This document shows positions 41,130-53,211 of a stretch of 64,000 nucleotides of DNA, one piece after another. The stretch covers positions 35,546,019-35,610,018 of the forward strand of contig CM067306.1 of NCBI GenBank assembly GCA_034231615.1, written 5' to 3'. Position numbers and translations under genes: made by a program. Under the pieces are notes generated by a model. It worked only from the letters and a program-made list of their open reading frames with translations. It was not told the origin of the DNA and did not search any database. How positions within the stretch are numbered: position 1 is the first letter of the stretch; each line of letters starts with the position of its first letter. The DNA comes from Meghimatium bilineatum. Taxonomy: Eukaryota > Mollusca > Gastropoda > Stylommatophora > Philomycidae.

Positions 41130-41570
41130 ATTCTATCCAGAACGTGATCTTCCTTATGGCTCTATTGAATTCTCCTTGGTCTTGAGCAAGGTGTACCTCC
41201 TCCTTTAGGGCAGCCATTCCTGTATGTCTTCTGTTCAAGGGCGTCTTGGTTGGCCTTTACACCTGTTACCTTCTATCGTCCCTCAAATATCACTATCTCC
41301 ATACCATCATGTCTCTTAACATGACCGAAAAAAGCTAGTTGTTCATTTAATATGGTTTTCAGAAGCCAGTCCTCTTGGGTGATGATTGTGCTTTGCACCT
41401 TCTGGTTTGTTTTCCTTGCTGTCCATGGTTTTCTCAGAACTATTCTGTAACATTTTAATTCAAATAATGTTGTTATATTGGACAATGTTTTATTTAGTAC
41501 CCATGTTTTGCATGCTTTGCATTCGTCGTTACTGGAAACACACATGTTTGTAATAAGCACAATTTAGTTC
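41130..41570 (-). pseudogene. LINE C-terminal region
   Basis: The minus strand reads KACKTWVLNKTLSNITTLFE, LKCYRIVLRKPWTARKTNQK, LLKTILNEQLAFFGHVKRHD and GMEIVIFEGR. It is the post-RT region of an RTE/CR1-like LINE, open for 95 codons and then broken. Confidence 0.7.
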
Positions 41571-41804
41571 TTATTTGGTTCACAAGGGATATCATCCTAA
41601 TTTATCAGTTTTTGTACACAGGAATCATGGTCAACCTACGTATGAGTTTTTCACAATAATATTTTTAACATTTTAGAAAGATGCATACAACAGAATAGGA
41701 ACAAACTATTTATTTAATTCGTGTTTAAATTCAAGATGTAGCAGGAGTACATTTCTTCTCTTTTTTGACACAATAATTAGTCTTCCTCTTCGCAGTTTGA
41801 CATG

Positions 41805-42430
41805 TTAGTTAGTTAGTTAGTTAGTCGTTGGACCATCATCAATGCACTCCGGACAAGTCCATAGGTGCTCAGATCTTTCCTTGAGTGTATCCGCCATTAC
41901 ACGTTGACTGACAGTTCCAGTACGTTGTTGATTGACCATCATTCAATGAAAACTCTCCTTTCTAGCAACACCACATTTCAAACCAAGTTCCTTTATTCTA
42001 ATCATGGAACAAGAGTCATCGTCACTTGTACTGTCATTTGTTCGTGCGTTTTCCCGTAGGGCATTCAAAATGTCTGCCCGATCCATCACTCCACCAACAG
42101 CCGTAGTAGCAGCGTGGGTGGCTAACCTATCTGCTCTTTCATTACCCCGGACTCCCGCATGTCCCGGCACAAAAATAAAAGTCACTGTACGTACACAGGA
42201 ATTATTCACTGCATCCAGCCACTGTTCTCGAACGTACCCCGTCTAAACTTTCACAATCATGTTCATGGAGTCACTGAGTATACAGGCATGCTCGCAGACA
42301 GTCTGTGAGCAGACCCATTGCAAAGCTTTGGTCACCGCCAGAATCTCCATTGTCAAGCTGCTTGTCGTCTGAACGAATGCACCACTTTCCTCTCTGATAG
42401 TCTCCCCCCACCTTTGCGCTGTGAAGCCCA
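41805..42430 (-). pseudogene. RNase H-type LINE: RNase H domain to C-terminus
   Basis: The minus strand reads SSLTMEILAVTKALQWV (catalytic Glu helix), ACILSDSMNMIVKV (catalytic Asp), TVTFIFVPGHAGVRGNERAD (last RNase H motif), DRADILNALRENA and ELGLKCGVARKE. It ends with a PTTN stop motif near 41830. One frame break near 42245 separates the two halves. It is the reference copy in this window for the tails at 5926, 11570, 24050, 29420 and 40200. Confidence 0.8.
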
Positions 42431-42449
42431 GGAACTCCTGATGTTTGAC

Positions 42450-42890
42450 GTGTCTACACAGCAAGTCCTGTTTTCTTAATAAATGCTGCTGTATTTCAAA
42501 GCTCCTCAGTGCTCCCATACATCTTTGTGTGGATATCCATCTCTGTGGGCCAGTGTTCTTATCATAACCGGTTTAGTGTATTGCAGTCTTGCAGAATATG
42601 TTCAGTGGTCTGTGCTGCCTGCCCACAAAGGCGAAGAGGTGATGGAACCAGTCTCAGTCTATTTAAGTGCCTGTTTAATCTGTTGTGTTCTGTTCTGAGG
42701 CGAAAGGTAATAACCTGTTCTGTTCTGTCGAGATAGTGGTAATTGACTTTTGGGTGGTCAACTTTCATGATAGCTGTGATGAGTGTCCTTTTTCTTGGTA
42801 GGCGATTTCTTGGTCTATTTGTCCCTGTGTTGCTCCATCCTTTCTCAGTCTGTCTGCCTTTTCAATTTCCTGCCACAGTGGGATGATAAC
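42450..42890 (-). pseudogene. Jockey-like LINE C-terminal Cys/His region
   Basis: The minus strand reads VITFRLRTEHNRLNRHLNRL and LCGQAAQTTEHILQDCNTLN, then stops and a short end GSTEELxNTAAFIKKTGLAV. It is the segment after RNase H in this LINE family (CxxA...EHILQxC). The last codons are repeated at 38883-38946. Confidence 0.75.
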
Positions 42891-43087
42891 TAATAAGGGA
42901 AGAATAAATAGTTGAAACAAATTTATTGACAATTCTTCTTATTATCTCCCATTGATTGCATACGTAAAACCACCTTTTATAAAATGTCAAGTTCTCTGTT
43001 TACTGTGATTAAATTTGTGGTTTAAAAAAAAATCAAGCATTATGTTAAATCAAAGTGACTATCTATGACACAATAGTCAAGTTTTCT

Positions 43088-43505
43088 TCCTGTAAACAGA
43101 GCCCTTTGTCTATCTCATACAGTTCACGAAAGTAAGATTGCTGCTAAGATGTCAAAATTAGGACCTATAAGAAAAGACAAAACAAAAACATTGCGTGGTG
43201 TTGACTGTGATATGTGTTTTAGATCAGTGGTCAGCCCGAGTAATGTGTACTAAACTGTGTATGGTAGATTTATGATCAGCCCGTATAATGTAGACTTTGC
43301 TATTTATGATAGATCAGTGGTCAGCCTGTGTGATGTGGAGTGTGCTATGTATTATAGATCAGTGTTCAGTCCGTGCTAAAATGTACGCTAAAATGGAAAC
43401 CAGAAAATGGAGCACATATTAGTTGCACTATTACCTGACATGCACATCGTAAATGGTGACTAAGAAAGTTTTGAGGGTTGATTTGGCTGACCCATTCCAT
43501 TGACG
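43088..43505. repeat. Dispersed 0.4-kb repeat, inverted partner of 490-893
   Basis: It matches the reverse complement of 490-893, including the four degenerate 45-bp units with GATCAGTGGTCAGCC. The match starts at CTTCCTGTAAAC near 43088. Confidence 0.7.
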
Positions 43506-43759
43506 GTCCAGTGATCCAGAAGTCACAGGATTTCCTGGTCAAAAAGGTGACTTTAGCTTAAGGCTGGAGATGGATTTAGCTGATATGTCAAGACCAACTA
43601 TCATTTGGAAAAACAAAACCAATGCTATAGATTCATATATGTCTACAAGAATCATTACTTTCAATATTAAACGCATGCGGTTGCATCTGTGGGTCCGACA
43701 AATGTCCCACTAGACAAACCACCCATGCAACAGAAAACCTTAGTAGATGACATGCCTTT

Positions 43760-43925
43760 ATATTGAGGCTCTTTTATGGAAGCTTGTAGCATGTCATCTA
43801 TACAATTATAGACCTCTGAGTAGAAAACTCATTCAATAGGCATTGCACTGAGCTGAAGTCTCCTGGGTATGAAAGAAAGCTCAAAAAAACAACTACCGCA
43901 CTGCACATAGGAAGTAAGAGCTGAT
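43760..43925 (+). repeat. Second SINE-like family, sense copy
   Basis: Contains GAGGCTCTTTTATGGAAGCT, CACTGAGCTGAAGTCTCCTG and CTGCACATAGGAAGTAAG. See 40386-40560. Confidence 0.65.
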
Positions 43926-45184
43926 AGCGCACATTTCTTGTGGTTCCGAATCAATCAATCAATATTAAATCGACAAATATATCTATGTGCATGGTTTATA
44001 CTTCTATTAATAAGGGGGGGGGGTGTAGTTAACTCCCTTCCACTCTTAAGAAATCATAAAATGTTATTTTATTACTAGTAATTTAGCCAAATAGCGGGTG
44101 AAACCCCTCCCGCAACGATGTTTTTTACAAAAAAGGTAATCACCCCTTTCTCAGTAAAAATATGGAATTATTTCATACAACAACGGAAGAATGCCCTTTT
44201 TACATTAGTTTTTTTTTAGGTAAAATCCCTTCCACAAATAAAATGTCTCTACGGCCCTGATAGTTATCTATGGGCCTTTATGGAACAATGAACTCCACAT
44301 CAAAATCCACTTAGTTGCTGCTTGCGAAATGTTTGACAGGTAACAGTATAGCTATTCTTTGCTCCCTTTCCAGTCCCGGCTAAACAAGGGCAGTTTTTAT
44401 CCATTGCTCCCACCCAGGCCCGGCAACACAAGGGCAGTTTCTATTGGAAATTAAGTTTATTTAACTACCATTGCTTTCAGATTGTTCACTAGAAACAAAT
44501 TGTCAAAGATATTCTTTCTTTTTAATTGTATCAAAGAACACAGATTAGCTGTTTTGGAAATCAAATTTATTCATTGGATGATCCCCTGACAGACTCCTGG
44601 CAATCACATAAATATTTTGAAATAATTTAATACGTCTACAGAAAATATGTTATGACCACTGATCTATGTATAAATAGATTTAAGCCTTTACAATCGCCTG
44701 TGCTTAGTGTTACCATGCCCCCGTGTCAAAAAGCGTGCCAAACTCATAAACATGATCACACTTCTCTTGTTTTCACGAAGCTATACCAAGTGTGTTGATT
44801 CGAACACATTCGTTATATGCCTATTAGTAAACTGATAGAAACCGGGACACGTCACAACAAGGCGTGATATCAGGCAGTGATATAAAACCAAGACAATCCC
44901 TGTAAGACCGTGACTAACACACATATCTGCCATTCACATAAACAAATGCATATTTCAGCTATTATAGTGAGAAATATATTTATCAAGTCAAAATATTTTG
45001 AGTTTACATTTTCTTTTTAAACTCAACCAACACAATATATGTTTTTATAGTGTGAATTTGTGTTATTGTTGAAAGTAAATGCTCTCTCAATCATTAAGTT
45101 TTTAAAACTCATAAACTGCAATTCCGTTTCCCCCCTCAGAAACGTGACAATGTACATATTCAGAGAATGGCAGAAATGGTATTG
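43926..45184. other. Intergenic, two partial repeats
   Basis: 44080-44150 shares TTTTTTACAAAAAAGGTAAT with 16660. 44330-44420 contains the complement of the GAA-tail family head (CAGGTAACAGTATAGCTATT and CTTTGCTCCC). A G-run lies at 44013-44021. No gene seen. Confidence 0.45.
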
Positions 45185-45330
45185 ACTTGAGGTGATGGGA
45201 GAAGGTGCTCCCTCTCCGGAAAGATAAGAAGAACGTGTGATCAGCAACTGACTGGGACACTGAGCTTATACACTTTTAGATGGCTAATGGCAAGCAGAGC
45301 ATATATGGGAATGCCCACAGTGCTGTAAAA
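45185..45330 (+). pseudogene. LINE ORF2 C-terminus, diverged copy
   Basis: Reads DQQLTGTLSLYTFRWLMASR and then, after a one-base shift, GNAHS/WECP-like remains. It is a relative of the tail at 10730-10890. Confidence 0.5.
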
Positions 45331-45639
45331 AATCAAGAATCCACAGAAATAAAAAAAATCGTTTTCTTGTATAATGTGACAATTAAGAACTTAGTCATTA
45401 AAAACTATACATTATCACTATTTATCAAAATATTTTTTTCTTTATTTAAAAAAATGTATTCTTTACAGTAAAACAAAATGAAATAATTTGACTAAACATT
45501 TGTTTTTAATCACAGAGGTAATTGCAAAAGTAAAAAAATGACAAAAAAGTCCAGCGAAGCACTTTCTACGCAGCTCTCCTACGTCCCCGTAATCCTCTCT
45601 CAAGGTGGTTTGACATAGCAGGCGCCGCAGATCGAAAGC

Positions 45640-45890
45640 CACCCTGACACTGAATTTGCCATCACTCAGCTAAGCACGTTTATGCTGTTCACATTATGTA
45701 TGACCAAAAACTTTGCCCTGGTGACTTCGCTCTTTTACATGTTATATGGGGAGGAACCAGCCTTGATCCCAAGCTGTACTGTGAAGAGCGAGCTGACTCG
45801 ACACTGGCTTAACCTTGACCCCGCGGTGGAGTCAAAGGCAAGAAATGGGCTAGACTGCTTCCCATACAAGCTCACATGCAACTTGTAATA
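45640..45890 (+). pseudogene. Possible LTR-retrotransposon integrase remnant
   Basis: The frame reads TLCMTKNFALVTSLFYMLYG then EEPALIPSC. This resembles the AYNTxxxxxTxxSPFxLLYGxxP motif near the end of the Gypsy-type integrase core. Nothing else of an LTR element is visible around it and no LTRs were found. The call rests on this single motif. Confidence 0.35.
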
Positions 45891-45899
45891 AGTTCCGTG

Positions 45900-46779
45900 G
45901 GGAACTTGATCTCACATGTATACAAATTCATGTGTTTATGTGCCACACTTGTGTTCACCATGTCAACAGTGAGGGAAGAATGTCGCGCATATATCTTTCA
46001 AAAATCATTTTTATAAATAGGAGAACAGGGAACAGTTACATAAAATCTCTCAAAATAAATTAGAGTTGTTCATTTAAATGATATTGCCAAATGATCAGAT
46101 CAAAATATTTTTGTTTTGATGATGTATTAATATATGTGTGCATATTAATAAATGTCACACTTATTACATCCCCTGATTTGAGAGGCTATACCCAGTTATG
46201 GCCCTTGGGAAATAAATTCTATTTTTAAAGCTCCACTTCCGGTTCAAATAATGTTTTTGTTTTGCTGAATCAAGAACTGGTTGATAATAACAAATTAAAG
46301 TCGTAGAAATTAAATATCTGTGTTACTGAAACGGATTTAAAGATTTCCATATTTACATCATGATTTGTTCAACCTTATGTAATTCGGCAATGATCATATG
46401 AAGCAAATTGCAATGAAACCGACAGACAAGGAAGATCTATCATATATTCTATGTAAAAAAAAAGCTTTAAAATTAAAACTTAAGGCCTAAGGCTTGGACA
46501 CAATTTTCAGAATTGTGCTACATAATTACAAATAATATAGTTAGATATCCCTTAAAAATGCAAGTCAGCGATACCTCAACCAAGTCTGTACGTCAAACCT
46601 GAAAAATGTAACGAATTTTTTTCTAATGAATTTGTCATCAAAATAATTTACATGAAACATATACGAAAATATAAATAAATCTTGTGACCACAAAATGTAG
46701 CTGAGCTAATAATTTCTTAATTTCTAACTTATCTTTGTTATTTTCAATAATACAACACACAAACTATACAATTTTTGTT
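45900..46779. other. Intergenic AT-rich, nothing recognised
   Basis: No coding signal or repeat unit could be seen before the satellite begins. Confidence 0.4.
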
Positions 46780-48935
46780 CATGGAGACAAGACACATCTA
46801 TTGTTCCCATTTCTGTAATTTTCAGAAGCACGCACAATTAATTAATATTAAAAAATGGCAGTTAGTTAGCATATTTAAAATACAAAAATTTATTATATAT
46901 CAGTCAGACAGTTCCTCTTTTGCCAAGTTTGGCACATAGGGGAGATGTCATAGTTCTCCATGCCTATTGGTCAGTTGCCAAGAATTGCAGGTCTTGGTGC
47001 ATTTATGCCTGTTAATTTTAATTCATTCATAAATGTTCTTCTTAGCATTGTTTTTGGTCTTCCCTGTTTTCTTTACTTGTCTAGTGTCCACATAAAGGCT
47101 TGTCTTGGAATGCTTGTCTTCCTTCATTCTAAATATGTGGCAGATGTATGTCCAGCGACTTTTTATGATGATGTCCGTCACATATTCTTGTTTTGTCTCC
47201 TCTCCTTTGTATCTCATTTGATTTGAAATCTTTCCAATTAGTATTTGTGATTTTTTTTTTGAGGCATCTATTCTTGAAGGCAATTAATTATCCATTATTG
47301 CAGTAGATTTCCAACTGTTACATCCATATGCCAATGATAGAATCACATTTGCATTGAATTATATACAGTATAATTACATACTTATATATAGTATATTTAA
47401 ATACCACATAATATATACATTTTTGTGTTCACAAAGGCAAGACGCATTTTTTTATCCTATTTCTATTATTTTTAGGTGCGTGCAGAACTAATAAATATTA
47501 AAAATGGCAGCAAATTAGTATAATTAAAATTAAAATAAATTATCAAACTATTGAATATAATTAAATACCACATAAATTATATATAATTGTGTTGGCAAAG
47601 GCAAGATGCATCTGTTGATCCTATTTCTATAATTTTTAGGTGCACGCAGAACTAATAAATATTAAAATAGGCAGCAAATTAGCATAATTAAAATGAAAAT
47701 AAATTATCAAACTAATTAATATAATTAAATACCATAGTAATTATATATATTTGTGTTGGCAAAGGCAAGATGCATCTGTTGATCCTATTTCTATAATTTT
47801 TAGGTGCACGCAGAACTAATTAACCTTAAAAATGGCAGCAAATTAGCATAATTAAAATGAAAATAAATGATCAAACTATTGAATATAATTAAATACCACA
47901 GAAATTATATATATTTTAGTTCAATACAAGAATCCGTGAACAAATCACGTGACAACATACCAACTTTTAAATTTCATATGCTATTGCACTATCTCGGAAA
48001 CTTAAAAAATCGTAACTTAAATTACCGATTTAGCGATTTGCGCACATTAACGTGCCATCCATCTCTCACTCAGTGCGCATCGTGCGACGTTTCGAATAGT
48101 CTGTATATGCGACTTTTAGGAATTTCGTTCCATCTAATTATGTTAGCTATGTGTTCCATAGAAAGCTGTCCACTGATTCTTGCATTCTACCTATATTTGT
48201 ATTGGCAAAGGCAAGACGCATCTGTTGATCCTATTTCTATAATTTTTAGTTGCACAGAAATAATTAATATTAAAATTGCAGAAAATTAGCATAATTAAAC
48301 TGAAAATAAATTATCAAACTATTGAATATAATTAAATACCACAGAAATTATATAAATTTGGGTTCAATACAAGAATCCGTGGACAAATCACGTTACAACA
48401 TTCCACTTTTAAATTGCATATGCTATTGCACTATCTTGAAAACTTAAAAAGTTGTAACTTAAATTACAGATCTAGCGATTTGAGTGCAATAAACTGGCTA
48501 CCCACCTCCCACTCAGTGAGCAGCGCGCATGTCGAGTCGTCAGGGGCTCTCATCGCGCAATATGTCGAATAGTGGACGCGTCTGTATATGCAACTTTTAG
48601 GAATTTCATTCCGTCTATTAATGTTAGCTGTTTATTCCGTAGAAACCTGTCCACTGGTTCTTGTATTGTACCTATATTTTTATTAGCATGGGCAAGACGC
48701 ATCTGTTGATTCTATTTCTATAATTTTTAGGTGCACACAGAACTAATTAATATTAAAAATTGAAGAAAATTAGCAAAATAAAAATAAATTATCAAACTAT
48801 TGAATATAATTAAATACCACAGAAATTATATATATTTGTGTTGGCAAAGGTAAGATTCTAATTCTACAATTTTTAGGTGTGTGCATAAATAATTAGTATG
48901 GAAAATGGCAGAAAATTAGCATATTGCTGCTAGAG
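46780..48935. repeat. AT-rich higher-order satellite
   Basis: A monomer of about 160 bp (GTTGGCAAAGGCAAGATGCA, CTATTTCTATAATTTTTAGG, AATTAAATACCACAGAAATT) occurs at least seven times. A second, unrelated unit of about 290-320 bp (CAATACAAGAATCCGTG ... GGAATTTCGTTCCATCTA) is inserted twice at the same place in the monomer, at 47918-48200 and 48355-48680. The first monomer (46780-46890) is diverged and is separated from the rest by a LINE fragment. Confidence 0.8.
46905..47285 (-). pseudogene. LINE C-terminal fragment inside the satellite
   Basis: The minus strand reads IIIKSRWTYICHIFRMKEDK then HSKTSLYVDTRQVKKTGKTK, the RWxWIGHxLRM...K.AL.W.P.GKRxRGRPKxxW block. After a stop, NLAKEELSD ends the ORF. 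It interrupts the satellite. Confidence 0.65.
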
Positions 48936-49139
48936 TTTGATATGATGATATGATCCATCTTTTTAATGTTTTTTGCTTATTTGAAATTGGCTTACTTTCT
49001 CTGTCATTTATTAGTTCTGTAGGATCGTGATTTTCTGTTCTGGTTCTCATAACTTTGATTGTTTTGTAGAAGCGTTTTGTAGCAGTTTTGTAATCCTGAT
49101 TCAAGTTCTTGCCAAAATCAGACCATGATTTACTCTTAG
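48930..49139 (-). pseudogene. LINE RT-linker, left part of a split copy
   Basis: The minus strand reads IKEAKSKSWSDFGKNLNQDY and KRFYKTIKVMRTRTENHDPT, the region just before the RT palm. It is the continuation of 54901-55225: the two halves are separated by the Penelope-like insertion and overlap by the 12-bp target duplication. Confidence 0.8.
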
Positions 49140-49151
49140 CTTCTTTAATCA
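49140..49151. repeat. Target-site duplication, left
   Basis: CTTCTTTAATCA here equals 54889-54900. The 5737 bp between are the Penelope-like element. Confidence 0.85.
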
Positions 49152-50815
49152 AGATAAACAAAAATAGGTATGTGTGTTACCAAAATAAAACATAAAACAA
49201 CCTAACAACGAGATACAGAGACAGACGACGTTTCGACTATAAAGCCTTCATCAGGACAAACAAATGACCACAATAAAACAAATCTTACATGGAGACAAAT
49301 AGGGTTATAATGAGGACAATAGCAGATAGGTATTGAGGGAAGAAAAGATGTGGAAGCATGACAGGTGAGAAAAACGTATGGGGAGAAGTTAGTAGTAAGT
49401 AGGGAGGAGAAATTGGACTGAGGAATGTGAGATGAACAAAGGAAAAGATATGGTAGCAAGTAAATTACATTAAAAATACTCACCTCAAAAGTGGCAACAG
49501 AGAATGAATGCTACAGACAAGCAATCATGATGTAAGGGAAGAGCAAAATGAGATGGTACGAGGGATCAGGTGAGAGAGAGAGAAAGAGGCCAAAAACGGC
49601 AGGAACAGAAGAGAAAGAGCAAACAGCAGAAAGAGAATATGAGCAGATAATGGTGATATATGAGAATAAAATAGTAAAATAATGTGTCTTATGCAGCGTC
49701 TAGTCTATGTTCCTTCCATGTGAATGAGCACACACATAATGGCAACAAAGTAAAAATGGAAGTGAAAGTCAGATTTCTATCAAGGGTCATGATAGCACGT
49801 ATTTGTACAGGTTAGAAAAATAAAGACATGCCACAGTAATAGACGGTACCCGAGGCACCGAAGTGAAAAGAAAACACACACGCGAAAGGGAGAACAATGG
49901 AAAAGACAATAGCCTGGTTTGGTCACAGCGCATACCAACTGATGAGAGTACAGGGGCGTAAGTAAATAGCCATAGAGAAAGATGACAGAGTATAAGAAAG
50001 AAAAAAAAGGGACGTGATGGATCGACGAAAGCCCCTAGACGGAGATACGTCACGCAAGAAAGTGAAGTGAGGGTGGGAGGGAGCCCAGAGGACACAGGGA
50101 GGGTACAACAAGGGAGGGTAAGGGACTATCACGGGGAAGCACGTCGTAAGATGGTATCGGGCTGATATAGCGAGACATAGGAAGAGGGTTCCGGAGAGAA
50201 GGGCACCATAGAAGATAGGGAATAATGAGACAGGAAAAGAAGACCATAGCGGGAGGAGGCAGACCCGGAGCTACAGCCAGAGCATATGAGGAATTGGAGG
50301 GTCGTAGCGTCGTAGGTGACAAAGTAAGGGTCATCTGTCCACAGTGTCGTAGTAAGAGGAGGTCGGTGTAGCAGAGGTCTCAATAAAATGCGACGGAAGA
50401 TGGACCAAGGTCACAACCGCAACGACAATTACCTTGTAGGTCACGTGTTGGGAAATGAGACCGGTCGCATAAACCGAAGATGATAAAGGGATGAGTTAGC
50501 CGCACGTCGCAACCCCCTATGTGGGTATTGCTCGCACTGTACACTAGCTCATCTTTGGGAACAACGATCAAAGGACAGAGACTATGGCCACAATACACGA
50601 TCCCTTGGTTTGGGGCATGCACCGTGGGGAGCGAAGTGTCAGATGAAACGAGGTTCGCATCTGTGTGAGACCAACCGTACGTTGCAACCCGTTTGGGGGC
50701 GTTGCCCGTACTGCACGCTGGCTCCATATATATATATGGGGGAACCACTGCATCCGAGCCATCCAAGTCGTGTGAAGAAGCAGGAAGCCCGTTGGCGCTG
50801 CAAAGTCTATTTATT
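49152..50815 (-). repeat. Penelope-like inverted arm, left
   Basis: Reverse complement of 53212-54814. The arm includes about 65 bp near 49885-49950 that are missing from the right arm. Its outer end carries the complement of the TGATGAAGGCTTTATAGTCG motif at 49230-49255. Its inner end, TTTGCAGCGCCAACGGGCTT read in reverse, joins the ORF. A CCATATATATATATGG palindrome lies at 50726. Confidence 0.9.
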
Positions 50816-52110
50816 GGGCTCTCCAACCTCCGCTCTCGCCGTGACATTGTCATCAAACCTGCTGACAAAGGCGGCGCGGTCGTTGTGTGGCACCGTGACC
50901 TTTACATCCAGGAAACCTCTCGCCAACTTGAAGATGTTACCTTCTATGAGCCTCTTCCTTTGGACCATATTCCTGATCATAACCTCACAGTTGGTTGCAC
51001 TGTCAAACGGCTCATCCGTCATAACCTCCTTCCGCCTTCTGCTGTATCTCTCCTTATCTCCAAGGCCAACCTTGGTAAACCTGCCCTATATCTTCTGCCT
51101 AAAATCCATAGGGATCTTCACCCTGGCAGACCTATTGTGTCTGCATGCCCCACTGAGCATATCTCAGCATTCCTTGATGGTATTGTCCAACCTATTGTCT
51201 CTTCCTTCCCGACGTACCTTAAGGACACCAACCATGCGTTAACCACTTTCGCATCGGTTGAGTTGCTCCCGCATCATACTTATCATCTCTTCCTCCTTGA
51301 CGTTGTGTCTCTCTACACATCTATCCCTCACAACGATGGTCTCACCGCCATTCAGTACTTTCTTGATCGGCATCCACACCATTCCATTGCAACCTCTACC
51401 CTGGTCCGCTTGGCTGAACTTGTCCTCACCTTGAACTTCTTTGAGTTTGACGGCACCTTCTTCAACCAGATCAGCGGTGTTGCTATGGGCACCAAAATGG
51501 GTCCTAGCTATGCTTGTCTGTTCATGGGTCATCTTGAGCATCTTATGTTCTCTAGCTTCCAGGGTCCCATTCCCCAGTTCTATCGCCGCTACATTGACGA
51601 TGGCTTTGGGTTCACGGACATGCCTGTTGCAGACCTTTCAGCCTTCATCTCATTCGTTAGCAACTTCCATCCCTCTATCAAATTCACTTCCATCGTCTCT
51701 GCTTCCTCTGCTACGTTCTTGGACATCTCTGTCTCTATTGGTCCAGGTTCGCTCTCTACCTCGGTCTATTATAAACCGACTGACTCTCACAGCTTCCTTC
51801 TATATTCCTCTTCTCACCCTCGCTCATGCCGTGACTCCCTTCCCTTCTCTCAACTTCTTCGTCTCCGTCGTCTTTGCCAGGAGGACTCTGACTTTCTTCA
51901 GCATGCCCATGATATGCTTGACTTCTTCCGCCGGCGTGCGTATCCGGAGGATGTCCTTCTCTCTGCCCTTGGTCGTGTCCTTCCTATCTCCCGTGCTGAT
52001 GCCTTATCACGCACTCCTCAGCTTCCGTCGACTCGTCCTAAACTGATCCTCACTTTCCACCCTCACAATATTCCAGCTCTCAAGATCCTCCTACGGGACT
52101 TCTCATCATC
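50693..52110 (+). pseudogene. Penelope-like reverse transcriptase
   Basis: One open frame from 50693. The first 41 codons come from the inverted arm and are not genuine. From residue 45 it reads NLRSRRDIVIKPADKGGAVV, the start of the PLE RT domain. Motif A is LFLLDVVSLYTSIP (Asp 203), motif B GVAMGTKMGPSYA (262-274) and the catalytic box RYIDDGF (Asp 302 and 303). The thumb follows, with TDSHSFLLYSSSHP. All catalytic residues are present. A one-base shift near 52100-52115 throws the GIY-YIG part into another frame. The usual N-terminal extension is absent. Telomerase-related RT fold, a cut-and-copy enzyme in the complete family. Confidence 0.9.
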
Positions 52111-52115
52111 TCATC

Positions 52116-52644
52116 TGATCGCTTTACCAAAGAGGCGTTTCCACAACCACCTCTTGTGGCTTTCCTTCGAGATAGGAACCTACGGGATACTCTGGTTCAC
52201 TCTCACCTCCGGCCGGCAGGACCTCCTACCGGTACCTCTCCGTGCCACCGCCCGTGCCTCACGTGCCCGTTTGTTTACCTGACCTCCTCTATCCGATTTC
52301 CTAAGTCGGTATTTCATATCCACCACACTTTTTCCTGTGTCTCCCGTAACGTCATGTACGTGATTACTTGCAAACGCTGTAACCTGATGTACATTGGTGA
52401 GACGGGTAGATTCTTAGCCACTAGGTTTGCCGAACACTTACGGGATATCCGTAACTGTGGATCTTCTCCGGTGGCCCTCCACTTCAACAGCAATTCTCAC
52501 CGGGGGGCACAGGACATTCAGGTCACTGGCCTGGTCTCTTGCCACTCTGGTGACCGGCAACGTTTCTCATTAGAGAACCGTCTTATTCTCAATCTTGGCA
52601 CTCTTAAGCCCCATGGCATCAATGACCAGTTATACATTCAATAA
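52116..52644 (+). pseudogene. Penelope-like GIY-YIG endonuclease domain
   Basis: It continues the RT in the next frame: FPQPPLVAFLRDRNLRDTLV, a Cys cluster (PCHRPCLTCP), then VMYVITCKRCNLMYIGETGR (the GIY...YIG core), TRFAEHLRDI with the catalytic Arg, and SLENRLI with the metal-binding Glu. It stops at 52642-52644. This domain nicks target DNA in Penelope-like elements. It is intact apart from the frameshift that separates it from the RT. Confidence 0.9.
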
Positions 52645-53211
52645 TCTCTCACCCCCCTTTTGCCCCCCCCCCCCGTTCTGCCTCCCTGCTGCTCCTACAG
52701 TCTTTTCCTTAGCCTTATTTCTTCCTGCTCATCTCCTTGATACTGTTGCTCTCTATTGTGGTGGCTCGGCCTGGGCCCCCACCCAGGGTTTGGGGCTACG
52801 GTGACATGCCACGTTGCGATTGGTGTGTTGGTGGGTGGTTACGCCATGGGACTGGGACCGGTGCAGCTTCATCCGGGATGGGTCTGTTGCGGTTTGGTAC
52901 GTCGGTTTGATGGTTGATCTGTATCCCTCGCTACCCCACTCTACTCTCTTTCTACGGGGTGTTTCACCCATGCTTCATCATCCTCCTTTAGATTCTTTGT
53001 CATACTCTGTCTACTTTCTCCATTTCCATTGCTTAGGGCTATGTCCGATCTTTCTCTTGTGCCATTCTCAGTGGCCCGTGGGCGACACCACGTATCTATA
53101 ATCATATTTTTTCTGGACGCTTTCTTATCAATTGGGGCGGCTACCTAAACACTTACGTAGCATGTGGTATGTGGTGACTGTTTGATGACTGACAAAGGTT
53201 TAAAAAAAAAA
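52645..53211 (+). other. Penelope-like 3' region between ORF and right arm
   Basis: Non-coding sequence after the GIY-YIG stop, with a C-run at 52664-52674 and an A-run at 53201-53211 just before the right arm. Confidence 0.6.
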
